This document shows positions 39,472 through 50,596 of a stretch of DNA of 64,000 nt, one piece after another (position 1 is the first letter of the stretch; each line of letters begins with the position of its first letter). The position numbers and the translations under genes are program-made. The notes beneath the pieces were generated by a model that was not told the origin of the DNA, searched no databases, and saw only the letters and a list, made by a program, of their open reading frames with translations. Source of the stretch: Streptomyces sp. H27-H5 (GTDB lineage: Bacteria > Actinomycetota > Actinomycetes > Streptomycetales > Streptomycetaceae); the NCBI RefSeq assembly GCF_026627505.1, contig NZ_JAPNLK010000014.1:1-64000 (forward strand), given 5' to 3'.

Positions 39472-39932
39472 CCGTGAAGCCCGAGCCCTCCACGACGACC
39501 CGCCCGCTGGAGGCCGCGCAGTCCGCGCTGGCCGCCGAGCACGCAGCCGCGTACGCCTACGGGGTGATCGGCGCCCGTATCGCGTCGGCCCGATCGGCCG
39601 AGGCCCGCGAGGCGTACGGGCAGCACCTGGCGCGCCGTGACTCGCTCGCCCGTACCGTGCGCGACCTGGGCGGATCTCCCCGTCCGTCGGAGGCCGCGTA
39701 CGCCCTGCCGTTCGAACTGCGGTCCCCGGCGGACGCCGAGCGGCTCGCCGGGGACGTCGAGGACCGGGTGGCCGGCGCGTACTCCGATCTGGTGCGGGCA
39801 TCCGACGGTCCGTTGCGCCGTGAGGCGGCCGACGCGTTGAGCGCCGCGGCGGTCCGCGCGGCACGCTGGCGTGGTGTCGGCGTAGCCTTCCCTGGGCTCG
39901 CGGAACGCTCGAAGCGAGCCCAGACCAGCTGA
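39468..39932 (+). CDS. ferritin-like DUF4439 protein
   Basis: A 154-residue, almost fully helical protein. The start LEAAQSALAAEHAAAYAYGVIGARI and the AYALPFELRSPADAERLAGDVED segment fit DUF4439, a ferritin-like family, and the Glu/His positions EH of the first helix are present. Whether it binds metal is unknown. It is translationally coupled to the lipoprotein gene before it. Confidence 0.87.
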   Translation: MTVKPEPSTTTRPLEAAQSALAAEHAAAYAYGVIGARIASARSAEAREAYGQHLARRDSLARTVRDLGGSPRPSEAAYALPFELRSPADAERLAGDVEDRVAGAYSDLVRASDGPLRREAADALSAAAVRAARWRGVGVAFPGLAERSKRAQTS

Positions 39933-39948
39933 AAGGGATCACGCACGC

Positions 39949-40851
39949 ATGGCTTTCGAACCGCCGCAGCGGCTGGTACGGGCGCTCGGCGAGACGCCGG
40001 AGACGACGCGGGACACGGACTGGCTGGGGCGGTTGCCCCTGCTGACCGAGGAGGCGCTGACCCGGCGTGAGGTGTCCGCGCAGCGGGTGCAGGCCCCGGG
40101 CGGACGCAGCAGCCTGGTGGTCCTCGTCCGGTACGCCGACGGGACCCCGGCCGCGCTGAAGCTGGCGCCCCCCGGGGCGCGGCCCGACCGGGAGCTGGCG
40201 GCGCTCGCCCACTGGGGCGGGTTCGGGGCGGTACGCGTCCTGGACTCGCGCCACCACGAGGAGGACGGGGCGCTGCTCCTGGAGCGGCTGCACCCGGAGG
40301 TCTCGCTGCGCTCGCTGCCGGAGGCGAAGGCGTTGCTGGAGGCCTCGGGCACGCTCCGGCGGCTGTGGGTGGCCCCGGGGGCCGATCACCGGTGGGAGAC
40401 CGTCGCGCAGCGCACGGAGCGGCAGGCCGAGGCGTTGCGGAAGGCTCCCCCGGAAGTCGAGGCGCTGGCTTCGACGGCCCTCGCGCTCCGCGAGGAGCTG
40501 ACGGCGGCGCCGGGTGAGGAGCTGCTGCTGCACGGGAACTTCCGGCAGGGCAAGGTGCTGGCCGGCGAGCGGGCGCCGTGGCTGACGGTGGGGCCTGACC
40601 CGGTGGTCGGCGAGCGGGCCTACGATCTCGCGCGGCTGGTCAGGGATCGACTGGAGGACCAGGTCGCCTCCTCGACGGGGGCGTCGGGCGCGCGCCGGCG
40701 GGTGAACAAGCTGGCCGACGCGTTGGACGTGGACCGGGAGCGGCTGCGGGGCTGGACGGTGTTCCGCGCGGTGGAGTCGGGGAACCGGGCGCTGGCCGCC
40801 GGGCGGCGTCGGGACGCCGAGCTGTTGTTGGAGTTCGCGGCCTGGTTGTAG
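39949..40851 (+). CDS. aminoglycoside/hydroxyurea phosphotransferase-fold protein, probably inactive
   Basis: A 300-residue protein with the fold of the APH/hydroxyurea kinases. The N-lobe Lys (TPAALKLAPPG) and the C-lobe VVGERAYDLARL segment are recognisable. The catalytic loop, normally HGDxxxxN, reads HGNFRQGKVL (about 195-204), so both the base Asp and the metal-binding Asn are lost, and the IDPK motif reads VGPD. A pseudokinase is therefore likely. Start ATG 39949 with GAAAGGGA upstream, 16 bp behind the DUF4439 gene. Confidence 0.82.
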   Translation: MAFEPPQRLVRALGETPETTRDTDWLGRLPLLTEEALTRREVSAQRVQAPGGRSSLVVLVRYADGTPAALKLAPPGARPDRELAALAHWGGFGAVRVLDSRHHEEDGALLLERLHPEVSLRSLPEAKALLEASGTLRRLWVAPGADHRWETVAQRTERQAEALRKAPPEVEALASTALALREELTAAPGEELLLHGNFRQGKVLAGERAPWLTVGPDPVVGERAYDLARLVRDRLEDQVASSTGASGARRRVNKLADALDVDRERLRGWTVFRAVESGNRALAAGRRRDAELLLEFAAWL

Positions 40852-40893
40852 GGCATACCGTACATAGGTAGGTATGTCCGGCAGGGGGCCGTC

Positions 40894-41808
40894 ATGGTCG
40901 AGGAACTGCTGACAGCGGCGATCGCCGCGGGCGTGGGAATCACGGTGTACCTGGGCGTCGCCGCCCGGGTGGTGAAGCAGTACGAGCGGGGCGTGGTGTT
41001 CCGGCTGGGCCGGCTCCGGGAGGGCGTGCGGGGTCCCGGCTTCACCTTCGTCGTCCCGGGCGTGGACAGGCTGCGCAAGGTGAACATGCAGATCGTGACG
41101 ATGCCGGTGCCGGCCCAGGAGGGCATCACCCGGGACAACGTCACGGTGCGGGTGGACGCGGTCGTCTACTTCAAGGTGGTCGACGCGGCCGACGCGATCA
41201 TCCAGGTCGAGGACTACCGGTTCGCGGTCTCGCAGATGGCCCAGACCTCGCTGCGGTCCATCATCGGCAAGTCGGACCTGGATGATCTGCTGTCCAACCG
41301 GGAGCAGCTGAACCAGGGGCTTGAGCTGATGATCGACAGCCCGGCGATCGGCTGGGGTGTCCAGATCGACCGGGTCGAGATCAAGGACGTCTCGCTGCCG
41401 GAGACCATGAAACGCTCGATGGCCCGGCAGGCCGAGGCGGACCGCGAGCGGCGGGCGCGCATCATCAACGCGGACGCGGAGCTCCAGGCGTCGAGGAAGC
41501 TGGCCGAGGCGGCCGAGGTGATGTCTGAGCAGCCGGCGGCGCTGCAACTGCGGCTCCTGCAGACGGTGGTGGCGGTGGCGGCGGAGAAGAACTCCACGCT
41601 GGTCCTGCCGTTCCCGGTGGAGCTCCTGCGCTTCCTCGAACGCGCGGCGCCCGCCCCCGCAGCCCCCGCGCCCCCGGGACCGGCCGTCCCGCCGGCGGAC
41701 AAGGCCGTCCCGCCGGGCGCGGCCCCGACCGCGGCGCCGACCATCGAGCCGGCAGCGGACACCGACGCGCTCCCGGCCCTCGACCCGCCCCCGGCCGAAC
41801 GCGAGTAG
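40894..41808 (+). CDS. slipin (SPFH/band 7 family membrane protein)
   Basis: A 304-residue membrane scaffold protein of the stomatin/slipin type. One N-terminal membrane segment (about 5-25) is followed by the band 7 domain (VVKQYERGVVFRLGRLREG ... VTVRVDAVVYFKV ... DLDDLLSNREQLN ... KDVSLPETMKRSMARQAEADRERRARII), a coiled-coil-like helix and a Pro/Ala-rich tail (about 250-304). It is separated by 42 bp from the kinase-fold gene. Unlike many slipins, no NfeD partner gene is nearby. Confidence 0.93.
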   Translation: MVEELLTAAIAAGVGITVYLGVAARVVKQYERGVVFRLGRLREGVRGPGFTFVVPGVDRLRKVNMQIVTMPVPAQEGITRDNVTVRVDAVVYFKVVDAADAIIQVEDYRFAVSQMAQTSLRSIIGKSDLDDLLSNREQLNQGLELMIDSPAIGWGVQIDRVEIKDVSLPETMKRSMARQAEADRERRARIINADAELQASRKLAEAAEVMSEQPAALQLRLLQTVVAVAAEKNSTLVLPFPVELLRFLERAAPAPAAPAPPGPAVPPADKAVPPGAAPTAAPTIEPAADTDALPALDPPPAERE

Positions 41809-41822
41809 CCGGGGCACGGGCC

Positions 41823-41851
41823 GACGGGCCCCGCGCCCCGGCGGGGCCGTC
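41823..41851. terminator. bidirectional hairpin between slipin and proS
   Basis: GACGGGCCCCGC pairs with GCGGGGCCGTC with one bulged G, just behind both converging stop codons. Confidence 0.65.
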
Positions 41852-43544
41852 ACGTCAGGCGGGCCAGCGCCTGCGCCAGCGGGAGCTCCTCACGGGTGCC
41901 GTCCAGGCGGTTCTGGAGTTCGACCACCGACTCGGCCGAGCGGCGCCCGGCGACCAGGATCCACGGCACGCCGATCAGCTCCGCGTCGGTCAGCTTGACC
42001 CCGGGCGACAGCCCCGGCCGGTCGTCCAGGAGGACCCGCAGTCCCGCCGCGGCCAGCGCCTCGGCGGCTTCCTCGGCGAGCGCCAGCGGTACGGCCTTGC
42101 CCGCCGCGACCACGTGCACGTCGGCCGGGGCCACGGCGGCGGGCCAGCACAACCCCCGTTCGTCGGCGGTCTGTTCGGCGAGCGCCGCGACGGCCCGGGA
42201 GACGCCGATCCCGTACGAGCCCATCGTGACCCGGACGGGCTTGCCCTCCTTGCCGAGCACGTCGAGCCCGAAGGCGTCGGCGTACTTGCGGCCGAGTTGG
42301 AAGATGTGGCCGATCTCGATCGCGCGGTCCAGGCGGAGGCCGACGCCGCAGAGCGGGCAGGGGTCGCCGGGGGCCACGACCACCACGTCGAGGTACTGGT
42401 CCACCTCGAAGTCCCGTCCGCAGACCACGTCGCGGGCGTGCGTGTCGGGCTTGTTGGCGCCGGTCACCCATGAAGTACCGGGCGCGACACGGGGGTCGGC
42501 CAGGTAGCGGACCTTGTCCAGGCCCTGCGGGCCCACGTAGCCGCGTACCAGGTCGGGCCGGTCCACGAAGTCCTCGGCCGTGACCAACTCCACGACCGCC
42601 GGGGCGAGATGCTCACCGAGCTTCCCGAGGTCCACCTCGCGGTCACCCGGTACGCCGACGGCCACGATCTCGCCGTCGACCTTGACGAGGAGGTTCTTCA
42701 GCGTCGCCGAGGCGGGTACGCCCAGGTGGGCGGCCAGCGTCTCGATGGTGGGGGTGTCGGGGGTGGGGATCTCCTCCAACGGGCCGTGCTCGCCGGCCAC
42801 CGGCGTCAGGGCGAAGGTCACCGCCTCCGTGTTGGCGGCGTAGTCGCAGGACGGGCAGTCGGCGAAGGTGTCCTCGCCCGCCTCGGCCGGGGCGAGGAAC
42901 TCCTCGGACGCGGAGCCGCCCATCGCTCCCGAGACCGCCGACACGATCCGGTGGTTCAGCCCGAGCCGCTCGAAGATCCGCCGGTAGGCGGCGCGGTGGA
43001 GGGCGTAGGACTCGGCCAGGCCCTCGTCGCTCACGTCGAAGGAGTACGAGTCCTTCATCTGGAACTCGCGGCCGCGCAGCACCCCGGAGCGCGGCCTGGC
43101 CTCGTCCCGGTACTTGGTCTGGATCTGGTAGAGCATGACCGGCAGGTCCTTGTAGGACGTGCACTGGTCCTTCACCAGCAGGGTGAAGATCTCCTCGTGG
43201 GTGGGGCCGAGGAGGTAGTCCGCGCCCTTGCGGTCCTTGAGGCGGAAGAGCAGGTCGCCGTACTCCGACCAGCGGCCGCTGACCTCGTACGGTTCCTTGG
43301 GCAGCAGCGCCGGGAGGAGGACCTCCTGGGCCCCGATCGCGTCCATCTCCTCGCGGACGACGCGCGAGACGTTGTCCAGGACCCGCTTGCCGAGCGGCAG
43401 CCAGCTCCACACGCCGGCGGAACTGCGGCGGACGTAGCCGGCGCGGACCAGCATGCGGTGGCTGAGGGTCTCCGCGTCCGCCGGGTCCTCGCGGAGGGTC
43501 TTGGCCATGAGGCGGGACATGCGCTGCACGTGTTGCGTTGACAT
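41850..43544 (-). CDS. proS: prolyl-tRNA synthetase, bacterial type with editing domain
   Basis: Charges tRNA-Pro with proline and edits mischarged alanine. The 564-residue class II enzyme has motif 2/3 segments ([45 protein letters not shown]), the inserted editing domain (about 230-390) and the C-terminal anticodon-binding domain. The start ATG is 43544. It faces the slipin gene convergently. Confidence 0.96.
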   Translation of the reverse strand: MSTQHVQRMSRLMAKTLREDPADAETLSHRMLVRAGYVRRSSAGVWSWLPLGKRVLDNVSRVVREEMDAIGAQEVLLPALLPKEPYEVSGRWSEYGDLLFRLKDRKGADYLLGPTHEEIFTLLVKDQCTSYKDLPVMLYQIQTKYRDEARPRSGVLRGREFQMKDSYSFDVSDEGLAESYALHRAAYRRIFERLGLNHRIVSAVSGAMGGSASEEFLAPAEAGEDTFADCPSCDYAANTEAVTFALTPVAGEHGPLEEIPTPDTPTIETLAAHLGVPASATLKNLLVKVDGEIVAVGVPGDREVDLGKLGEHLAPAVVELVTAEDFVDRPDLVRGYVGPQGLDKVRYLADPRVAPGTSWVTGANKPDTHARDVVCGRDFEVDQYLDVVVVAPGDPCPLCGVGLRLDRAIEIGHIFQLGRKYADAFGLDVLGKEGKPVRVTMGSYGIGVSRAVAALAEQTADERGLCWPAAVAPADVHVVAAGKAVPLALAEEAAEALAAAGLRVLLDDRPGLSPGVKLTDAELIGVPWILVAGRRSAESVVELQNRLDGTREELPLAQALARLT

Positions 43545-43586
43545 GACGGGAGGCTATCGGGGACCGGGGCGGAGCCTGAAACGGAT

Positions 43587-44159
43587 TCAGCGCCGGCGCA
43601 GGGGCAGCGGGGCGCCCATGACGGCGTACGGCAGGCTCGCGCTGGGGAAGTGCACCTGGCGGGCGAGGTCCGTGTAGCCGAGGGCGCGGTAGAGGCCGCG
43701 GGCGGGGCTCTCGGTGTCGATGGCGGACAGGATCGAGCGGGGCTCGGCGGCGGTGTCGGTGATCCGCGTGATCAGGGCGCGGCCGACGCCCCGGCCCTGG
43801 AATCCGGGGTGCACGTGGAGTTCGGTGATGACGAAGGAGTGGTCGAGCCAGCCGTCGTGGCCGCCGGCGCGCAGGTGCGGTTCGACGACGGTGGACCACC
43901 AGTGGTCGCGGTCGTTGGGCATGCCGTACACGAATCCGGCGAGTACGCCGTCCTCGGTGAACGCCCCCAGGGCGCGGGCGCCCCGGCAGTCCATGTGGCG
44001 TTGGACGATGTAGCGCCGGATGCCCACCTCGTCGTCGCTGAGCCCGAACGCGACGGCCTGCACGCGCAGGGCCTCGTCCACGCGGGCGGCGAGGTCGAGG
44101 GCGGCGATGCGGAGTCCGGCGGGCCGGTCGGGGTCGTCGCCCTCGGAGGTAGGCAGCAT
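43587..44159 (-). CDS. GNAT family N-acetyltransferase
   Basis: A 190-residue GNAT enzyme. The acetyl-CoA site reads ELHVHPGFQGRGVGRALI (about 114-131), with the classic Q/RxxGxG/A. The end has SPARGLYRALGY. The substrate is unknown. It lies 42 bp upstream of proS on the same strand. Confidence 0.88.
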   Translation of the reverse strand: MLPTSEGDDPDRPAGLRIAALDLAARVDEALRVQAVAFGLSDDEVGIRRYIVQRHMDCRGARALGAFTEDGVLAGFVYGMPNDRDHWWSTVVEPHLRAGGHDGWLDHSFVITELHVHPGFQGRGVGRALITRITDTAAEPRSILSAIDTESPARGLYRALGYTDLARQVHFPSASLPYAVMGAPLPLRRR

Positions 44160-44204
44160 GCCGTGACCTTACTCGCGGGTCCCGGCGAGGGATACGTGGC
44201 CCTC

Positions 44205-44238
44205 GCGGCCGGCGGCCCGCTCCGGCGCCGCCGGCCGC
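44205..44238. terminator. hairpin between the two GNAT genes
   Basis: A perfect 12-bp stem GCGGCCGGCGGC (44205-44216) / GCCGCCGGCCGC (44227-44238) with a 10-base loop, placed behind the gene at 44293. Confidence 0.6.
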
Positions 44239-44292
44239 GGTTGCGCGGGAGCGGGGCGTCGCGGGAGAGCCGGCCGGGTGGGGCGGACGGTG

Positions 44293-45138
44293 TCAGAAGA
44301 GCACGCTCATGAACGCGCCGACCTCGCGGAAGCCGACGCGGCGGTAGGAGGCCCGGGCGGCGGTGTTGAAGTCGTTGACGTAGAGGCTGACCACCGGGGC
44401 CACGTCGCGCAGCGCGTACTCGACGACGGCCGCCATGCCGGTCTCGGAGTGCCCCCGGCCGCGGAACTCGGGGTCGACCCAGACGCCCTGGACCTGGCAG
44501 GCGCGGGGGGTGGCGGCGCCGATCTCCGCCTTGAAGACGACCTTGCCGTCCTCGACGCGGGCGAAGGAGCGGCCGGAGCCGACGAGTTCGGCGACCCGGG
44601 CCTGGTAGAGCAGCCCACCGTCGCCGGCGAGCGGGGAGATGCCGACCTCCTCGGTGAACATCGCCACGCAGGCGGGCATGATCAGGTCCAGCTCGTCCTT
44701 GCGGATCCGGCGGACCAGGGGGTCCGCCCGGACCTCGGTGGAGGGCTGTTCGATGACCATCAGGGGCTGGCGGGAGCGGACGTCCCGGGCGGGACCCCAG
44801 CTGGGCTCCAGGAGTTGCCACAGCAGCCGGGTGGCCTCGGCCGGGCCGACGATGGAGGAGCAGCGGCGGCCGGTGCGGCGGGCCCGGTCGGCGAAGGCGC
44901 GTACGGCGTCGGGTCCGGCGCAGACGGGGACCAGGTTGGCGCCCGCGTAGCAGAGGGACTGGAGGTCGCCGTCGGTGTACCAGCCCCACATCTCGCCGCC
45001 GAGCCGCCACGGATCGAGCCCGGCGACCTGGACGCGCGAGGTGACGAAGGCGTTCTCGACGGGGTCGCGGCCCAGGACCGCGAGCGCGGCGTCGAGATCA
45101 CCGGGTTCAAGGACCCGGGTGGTGGTCTGCGTCAACAC
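44293..45138 (-). CDS. GNAT family acetyltransferase with DUF4081 domain
   Basis: A 281-residue protein with an N-terminal DUF4081-type domain (about 1-140) and a C-terminal GNAT domain with VQGVWVDPEFRGRGHSETGMAAVV at about 220-243. The GTG start at 45138 has GGTGAGG upstream. The substrate is unknown; homologues commonly sit next to ispG. Confidence 0.88.
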   Translation of the reverse strand: MLTQTTTRVLEPGDLDAALAVLGRDPVENAFVTSRVQVAGLDPWRLGGEMWGWYTDGDLQSLCYAGANLVPVCAGPDAVRAFADRARRTGRRCSSIVGPAEATRLLWQLLEPSWGPARDVRSRQPLMVIEQPSTEVRADPLVRRIRKDELDLIMPACVAMFTEEVGISPLAGDGGLLYQARVAELVGSGRSFARVEDGKVVFKAEIGAATPRACQVQGVWVDPEFRGRGHSETGMAAVVEYALRDVAPVVSLYVNDFNTAARASYRRVGFREVGAFMSVLF

Positions 45139-45215
45139 TGGGGCCTCACCATGCAAGTCTGCTGATCCCCGAACTGTACCCGGCGTCGCATGAGGATGCC
45201 TGGTCCCACGGGTCA

Positions 45216-45263
45216 CGAAAAAGCCCCGACCCCGCCCGCGAGCTGCGGGAACGGGCCGGGGCC
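45216..45263 (-). terminator. intrinsic terminator of ispG
   Basis: On the minus strand a GC-rich stem with a GGCCCCGGCCCG arm ends in a run of five T (TCGGGGCTTTTTCG), at 45216-45227. It is the most textbook-like terminator in the window. Confidence 0.85.
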
Positions 45264-45285
45264 TCAGCGGTGTCGGCGGGGTCGC

Positions 45286-46443
<1,158 letters not shown>

Positions 46444-46563
46444 CTGCTGTGCAACCCCAAGGTGTGGATCAAGGTCCCGAGATCGGCGGGCTCCAGGCTT
46501 CGAGATTACGCCAATCAGCGCGGGACCCGCGCATCGCCGGGGGTGTGCCGCCCGAACGCGAAG

Positions 46564-46588
46564 GGCCGGGCACGATGTGTACCCGGCC
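46564..46588 (-). terminator. hairpin between rseP and ispG
   Basis: A 10-bp stem GGCCGGGCAC (46564-46573) / GTACCCGGCC (46579-46588) with one wobble lies about 60 bases behind the rseP stop. It may separate ispG expression from that of dxr-rseP. Confidence 0.6.
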
Positions 46589-46649
46589 TCCTGCGCACGG
46601 TCGTACGACTTTCGCATGAGCGGTCGATCCGGAGATCGGACCGGACGCG

Positions 46650-47951
46650 TCAGGTGATCTTGATCGGGTTCACCACGTCGGCCACGAGCACCAGCAGGGT
46701 GAAGCAGACGAAGACTCCCGCGACCACGTAGGCCAGCGGCATCAACCGGGCCACGTCGAACGGACCGGGGTCCGGCCGGCGGAAGACACGGGCCACGTTG
46801 CGCCGCAACGACTCCCACAGCGCGCCCGCGATGTGACCGCCGTCGAGCGGCAGCAGCGGCAGCATGTTGAACAGGAAAAGCGAGAGGTTGAAGCCCGCCA
46901 CCAGGTTCAGGAAGATCACCAGGATGTGTGTGGGCGGCAGGTCCAGGGTGAAGATCTCGCCGCTGACCCGGGCGGCGCCCACGATGCCCATCGGGCCGTT
47001 CACGTCGCGCTCGGCGCCGTTGAAGACGGAGTTCCACAGGGCCGGGATCTTGGACGGCAGCGCCACCAGGGATTCGACCCCGGACTCCATCATGTCGCCC
47101 ATGCGGGAGACGGCCTGCGGGAAGGACTGCTCCACGTACCCGCTGGCCGGGGCGAAACCGAGGAAGCCCGCGGTGACGTACTGGTCCTTGACGTACTCGC
47201 CGCGCCCGTCGGTCTTGGCAACGGTGTTCTCGATCAGGGTGGGCTTCAGGTCGACGAGTCGGCCCGCGCGCTCCACGGTGACGGTGGCCGGGCCGACGGT
47301 GGCGCGGATGTCCTTCTGGAGCGCCGACCAGTCGTCGACCTTCCTGCCGTTGAACGCGACGATCTTGTCCCCCTGCAACAGGCCCGCGGCCTTGGCGGGG
47401 GCCACCGGGTCGCCGGCGGCGCACTTGTCGCGCTTCTCGCTCTGCTGGAGGACGCAGTCGGACACGCTGCTGACCACGGTGGTCTGGGTGTTCACGCCGA
47501 AGGTCATCAGGGTGGCCAGGAAGATCGCCACGGCCAGGACCAGGTTCATGAACGGCCCGGCGAACATCACGATCACGCGCTTCCACGGCTTGCGCGTGTA
47601 GAAGAGCCGCGTCTCGTCGCCGGGCTGGAGCTCCTCGTACGCGGCGGAGCGCGCGTCCTCGATCATCGAGCGGAACGGCGACGTCGAGCGGGCGGTGACC
47701 TTGCCGTCCTCGCCGGGCGGGAACATCCCGATCATGCGGATGTAGCCGCCCATCGGGATGGCCTTGATCCCGTACTCCGTGTCGCCCTTCTTCCGCGACC
47801 AGATGGTCCTGCCGAAGCCGACCATGTACTGGGGCACGCGGATGCCGAACATCTTGGCCGTGGAGAGGTGTCCGAGCTCGTGCCAGGCGATGGAGACCAG
47901 CAGGCCGACCACGAAGACGACCACACCGATCAAGGTCAGCAGTATCATCAT
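46650..47951 (-). CDS. rseP: site-2 intramembrane metalloprotease RseP-like
   Basis: A zinc protease that cuts membrane proteins such as anti-sigma factors within the membrane. The 433-residue protein has HELGH (24-28) in the first helix, a PDZ domain in the middle ([18 protein letters not shown]) and the second zinc-ligand motif [12 protein letters not shown] in the third helix. Its ATG overlaps the dxr stop (ATGA at 47948). Confidence 0.94.
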   Translation of the reverse strand: MMILLTLIGVVVFVVGLLVSIAWHELGHLSTAKMFGIRVPQYMVGFGRTIWSRKKGDTEYGIKAIPMGGYIRMIGMFPPGEDGKVTARSTSPFRSMIEDARSAAYEELQPGDETRLFYTRKPWKRVIVMFAGPFMNLVLAVAIFLATLMTFGVNTQTTVVSSVSDCVLQQSEKRDKCAAGDPVAPAKAAGLLQGDKIVAFNGRKVDDWSALQKDIRATVGPATVTVERAGRLVDLKPTLIENTVAKTDGRGEYVKDQYVTAGFLGFAPASGYVEQSFPQAVSRMGDMMESGVESLVALPSKIPALWNSVFNGAERDVNGPMGIVGAARVSGEIFTLDLPPTHILVIFLNLVAGFNLSLFLFNMLPLLPLDGGHIAGALWESLRRNVARVFRRPDPGPFDVARLMPLAYVVAGVFVCFTLLVLVADVVNPIKIT

Positions 47952-49201
47952 GCGCTCGCCTCCACGGCGGCGCGTGCCGCCAGCTCCCGTGCCCGGGCCC
48001 TGGCCCAGGTCTCCGCTTCAAGGACGTCCCGGACGGTCAGGGAAGTTCCCGCCTCCGGCGTTCCGTGCTCATCGACCACAGCGGAGACCGTATCCATGAT
48101 TGCTGTGAACGGCAGCCGACCGGCCAGGAAGGCGTCCACGCACTCCTCGTTCGCCGCATTGAACACGGCCGGGGCGGTGCCGCCCAGGGCGCCCACGTGG
48201 CGGGCCAGTCCCACCGAGGGGAAGGCCTCGGTGTCCAGGGGGAAGAACTCCCAGCTCGACGCCTTGGTCCAGTCGAACGCCGGGGCCGCGTCGGGGATCC
48301 GCTCGGGCCAGCCGAGGCCGATCGCGATCGGGCCGCGCATGTCCGGCGGGGTGGCCTGCGCCAGGGTGGAGCCGTCCGTGAACTCGACCATCGAGTGGAC
48401 GTAGGACTGCGGGTGGACGACGACCTCGATGCGGTCGAAGGGGATGTCGTAGAGCAGGTGCGCCTCGATGACCTCCAGCCCCTTGTTGACCAGCGTCGCC
48501 GAGTTGACGGTGATGACCGGGCCCATGGCCCAGGTGGGGTGCGCCAGCGCGTCCTGGACGGTGACGTCGGCCAGCTCGGCACGGGTACGGCCGCGGAAGG
48601 GACCGCCGGAGGCCGTGACCACGAGCTTGCGCACGTCGGCCCGGGTGCCGGCGGCGAGCGCCTGGAACAGCGCGGCGTGCTCGGAGTCCACCGGGATGAT
48701 CTGGCCGGGCTTCGCCAGCGCCTTGACCAGCGGACCGCCGACGATCAGCGACTCCTTGTTGGCCAGGGCCAGGGTCCGGCCCGCCCGCAGGGCGGCGAGG
48801 GTGGGCGCGAGGCCGATGGAGCCGGTGATGCCGTTGAGCACGGTGTGGCACGCGGAGGCGGCCAGTTCGCTCGCCGCGTCGGGGCCGGCCAGGATCTCCG
48901 GCAGCGGCTCGGCGCCGCCGTACTGGGCGCTCAGCGCCTCTTTCAGGGCCGGTACGGCATCCTCGTCGGCCACGGCGACCGCGGCGACCCGCAGCCGTCG
49001 AGCCTGCTCGGCCAGCAGCGCGACGCGCCCGCCGGCGGCGGACAGCGCGGTCACCCGGAAGCGGTCCGGGTTGCGCAGGGCGAGGTCGATGGCCTGGGTC
49101 CCGATGGACCCGGTCGACCCGAGGATGACGATGTCCCGGCGGCCGACCGCGGGGTCGAAGACGAGGTGCGGATCGGCGAGGGGGGCTGGGCTGTCGCTCA
49201 T
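47948..49201 (-). CDS. dxr: 1-deoxy-D-xylulose 5-phosphate reductoisomerase
   Basis: Makes 2-C-methyl-D-erythritol 4-phosphate, the second step of the MEP pathway. The 417-residue protein shows the NADPH motif [21 protein letters not shown], the metal site [12 protein letters not shown] and [18 protein letters not shown]. The ATG at 49201 has GGGGG just 1 base before it, a short spacing. It is coupled to rseP downstream. Confidence 0.95.
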   Translation of the reverse strand: MSDSPAPLADPHLVFDPAVGRRDIVILGSTGSIGTQAIDLALRNPDRFRVTALSAAGGRVALLAEQARRLRVAAVAVADEDAVPALKEALSAQYGGAEPLPEILAGPDAASELAASACHTVLNGITGSIGLAPTLAALRAGRTLALANKESLIVGGPLVKALAKPGQIIPVDSEHAALFQALAAGTRADVRKLVVTASGGPFRGRTRAELADVTVQDALAHPTWAMGPVITVNSATLVNKGLEVIEAHLLYDIPFDRIEVVVHPQSYVHSMVEFTDGSTLAQATPPDMRGPIAIGLGWPERIPDAAPAFDWTKASSWEFFPLDTEAFPSVGLARHVGALGGTAPAVFNAANEECVDAFLAGRLPFTAIMDTVSAVVDEHGTPEAGTSLTVRDVLEAETWARARARELAARAAVEASA

Positions 49202-49221
49202 GCCCCCATTGTTGCCGCAAC

Positions 49222-50490
49222 TCAGGTGCGGTTGGACACGGAGTCCCCTTGAATCACACCGGCCAACAGCTCCGGCAGCGTCCCGGCGAAGTCGGGGAGC
49301 GCGCGGGCGGCCCGCCACCAGGCGTCCGCGTCCGCGCCGAGGGCCTCGGCGAACAGCCGATCCGCCTCCGCGCGGGCCGAGTGGACGGCCTCGGGGCGGT
49401 CGTGGCGGTCGGGGTGGTCGATGTCGCCGAGCCAGTGGTCCTCGTCCAGGGCCCAGCAGGCGGGCACCTTGTGGCGGATCACGTCGGCCCCGGTGAGCAG
49501 GCCCCGGTCCAGGCAGTCGCGGACCCACCGGATGTCCTCGCTGACCCGCTCCATCGGCACGGCCAAGCTGACCAGGGCCAGTTCGCGTTCCACCCCGCCA
49601 ACCGGTTCGGGGCCGGTGTGGACGCCGGCGGGCGGGGTCTCCCGCGCGGCCACCACCTCGACCAGTTCGGGCAGCGTGCCGTCGAAGCCGACGGCCCGCC
49701 GGCTCAGGATCGGCCACCAGCGCGGGTCGTCGCCCAGGGTGGGGCGCAACACCCGCCGCACGGCGGAGTGGACCTCGGCCTGTTCGGGCACGTTCCAGCG
49801 CAGCCCGCCCGGACTGGCGGGCAGGTTCGCCAGGAGCAGGGTCCGTCCGGCGGGAGTCACGCGGGAGACGAGCTCGTCGCAGGTCAGCAGTCCCATCCGG
49901 ACGGCCCGTACGGCGGGTCGGTACCAGCGGCGCCCGTACGTCTGCCCCGGCGCGCCGCCGAGCAGCGCGACGGACACGTCCAGGGGCAGGTCGCCGACCA
50001 GCAGCAGCGCCTCGATCGCGCCGGGCGGCAACGGGTCGCGGGCGTGCAGGGCGCGCAGCGGTTCGGGGTCGAGGGTGTGCGGCAGCCGCAGCAGGGTGAG
50101 CGGGAGCCGGGGGCGGGCGCCGTGCGCGCGCAGCAGCCCGACCAGTTCGTCGGTGTCCAGCGGGCCGGGGCCGATGCCGAGGGCCGCGCGCAGTTCCGGG
50201 CCGGGCGCGGGGCGGGCCGCGTACCGCGCGGGTCCGGGCAGGCCCGGCAGCGGGCGTCCGAACACGCGCGGGTTGCGGGCGACGGTCCGCCGGTCCTCGT
50301 CGGTGCCGTGCCGCAGCACGAGCGTGACGAGGGAGGCGGGCAGGTACTCGTCGCGGAGCAGGTACTTGCGGGTGGTGTCGTCCAGCCGGCCCGTCAGGTC
50401 GGCGGTGACGGGGTCCGGTGCGTGGCGCAGCAGGTGCGCCACGCACCAGGCCAGCCGTCGGCTGTGACGGTCGTCCTCGGCCATCGCCAT
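49222..50490 (-). CDS. uncharacterised Leu/Arg-rich protein
   Basis: A 422-residue soluble protein I do not recognise. It has no signal peptide, no membrane helix and no P-loop. Its sequence (TADLTGRLDDTTRKYLLRDEYLPASLVTLVLRHGTDEDRRTVARNP) suggests helical, leucine-rich repeats of HEAT or similar type. The start at 50490 or 50484 (two ATG codons) is uncertain, as the ribosome site is weak. It ends 20 bp before dxr and may be co-transcribed with it. Confidence 0.78.
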   Translation of the reverse strand: MAMAEDDRHSRRLAWCVAHLLRHAPDPVTADLTGRLDDTTRKYLLRDEYLPASLVTLVLRHGTDEDRRTVARNPRVFGRPLPGLPGPARYAARPAPGPELRAALGIGPGPLDTDELVGLLRAHGARPRLPLTLLRLPHTLDPEPLRALHARDPLPPGAIEALLLVGDLPLDVSVALLGGAPGQTYGRRWYRPAVRAVRMGLLTCDELVSRVTPAGRTLLLANLPASPGGLRWNVPEQAEVHSAVRRVLRPTLGDDPRWWPILSRRAVGFDGTLPELVEVVAARETPPAGVHTGPEPVGGVERELALVSLAVPMERVSEDIRWVRDCLDRGLLTGADVIRHKVPACWALDEDHWLGDIDHPDRHDRPEAVHSARAEADRLFAEALGADADAWWRAARALPDFAGTLPELLAGVIQGDSVSNRT

Positions 50491-50596
50491 CGTTCCCGTC
50501 CGCCTCGTGCTCGTGCCGGTGCTCGTACGCGTCCCGTGCGTGCGGGTCGTTCGCGCGGATCGCTCCTCACGTCGGGCCCGCGTTGATCCTCGCAGG

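Noticed and set aside
39061..41853. A 930-codon minus-strand open frame opposite the lipoprotein-to-slipin genes
   Set aside because: It spans four coding genes with overlapping starts and stops on the plus strand and shows no domain.
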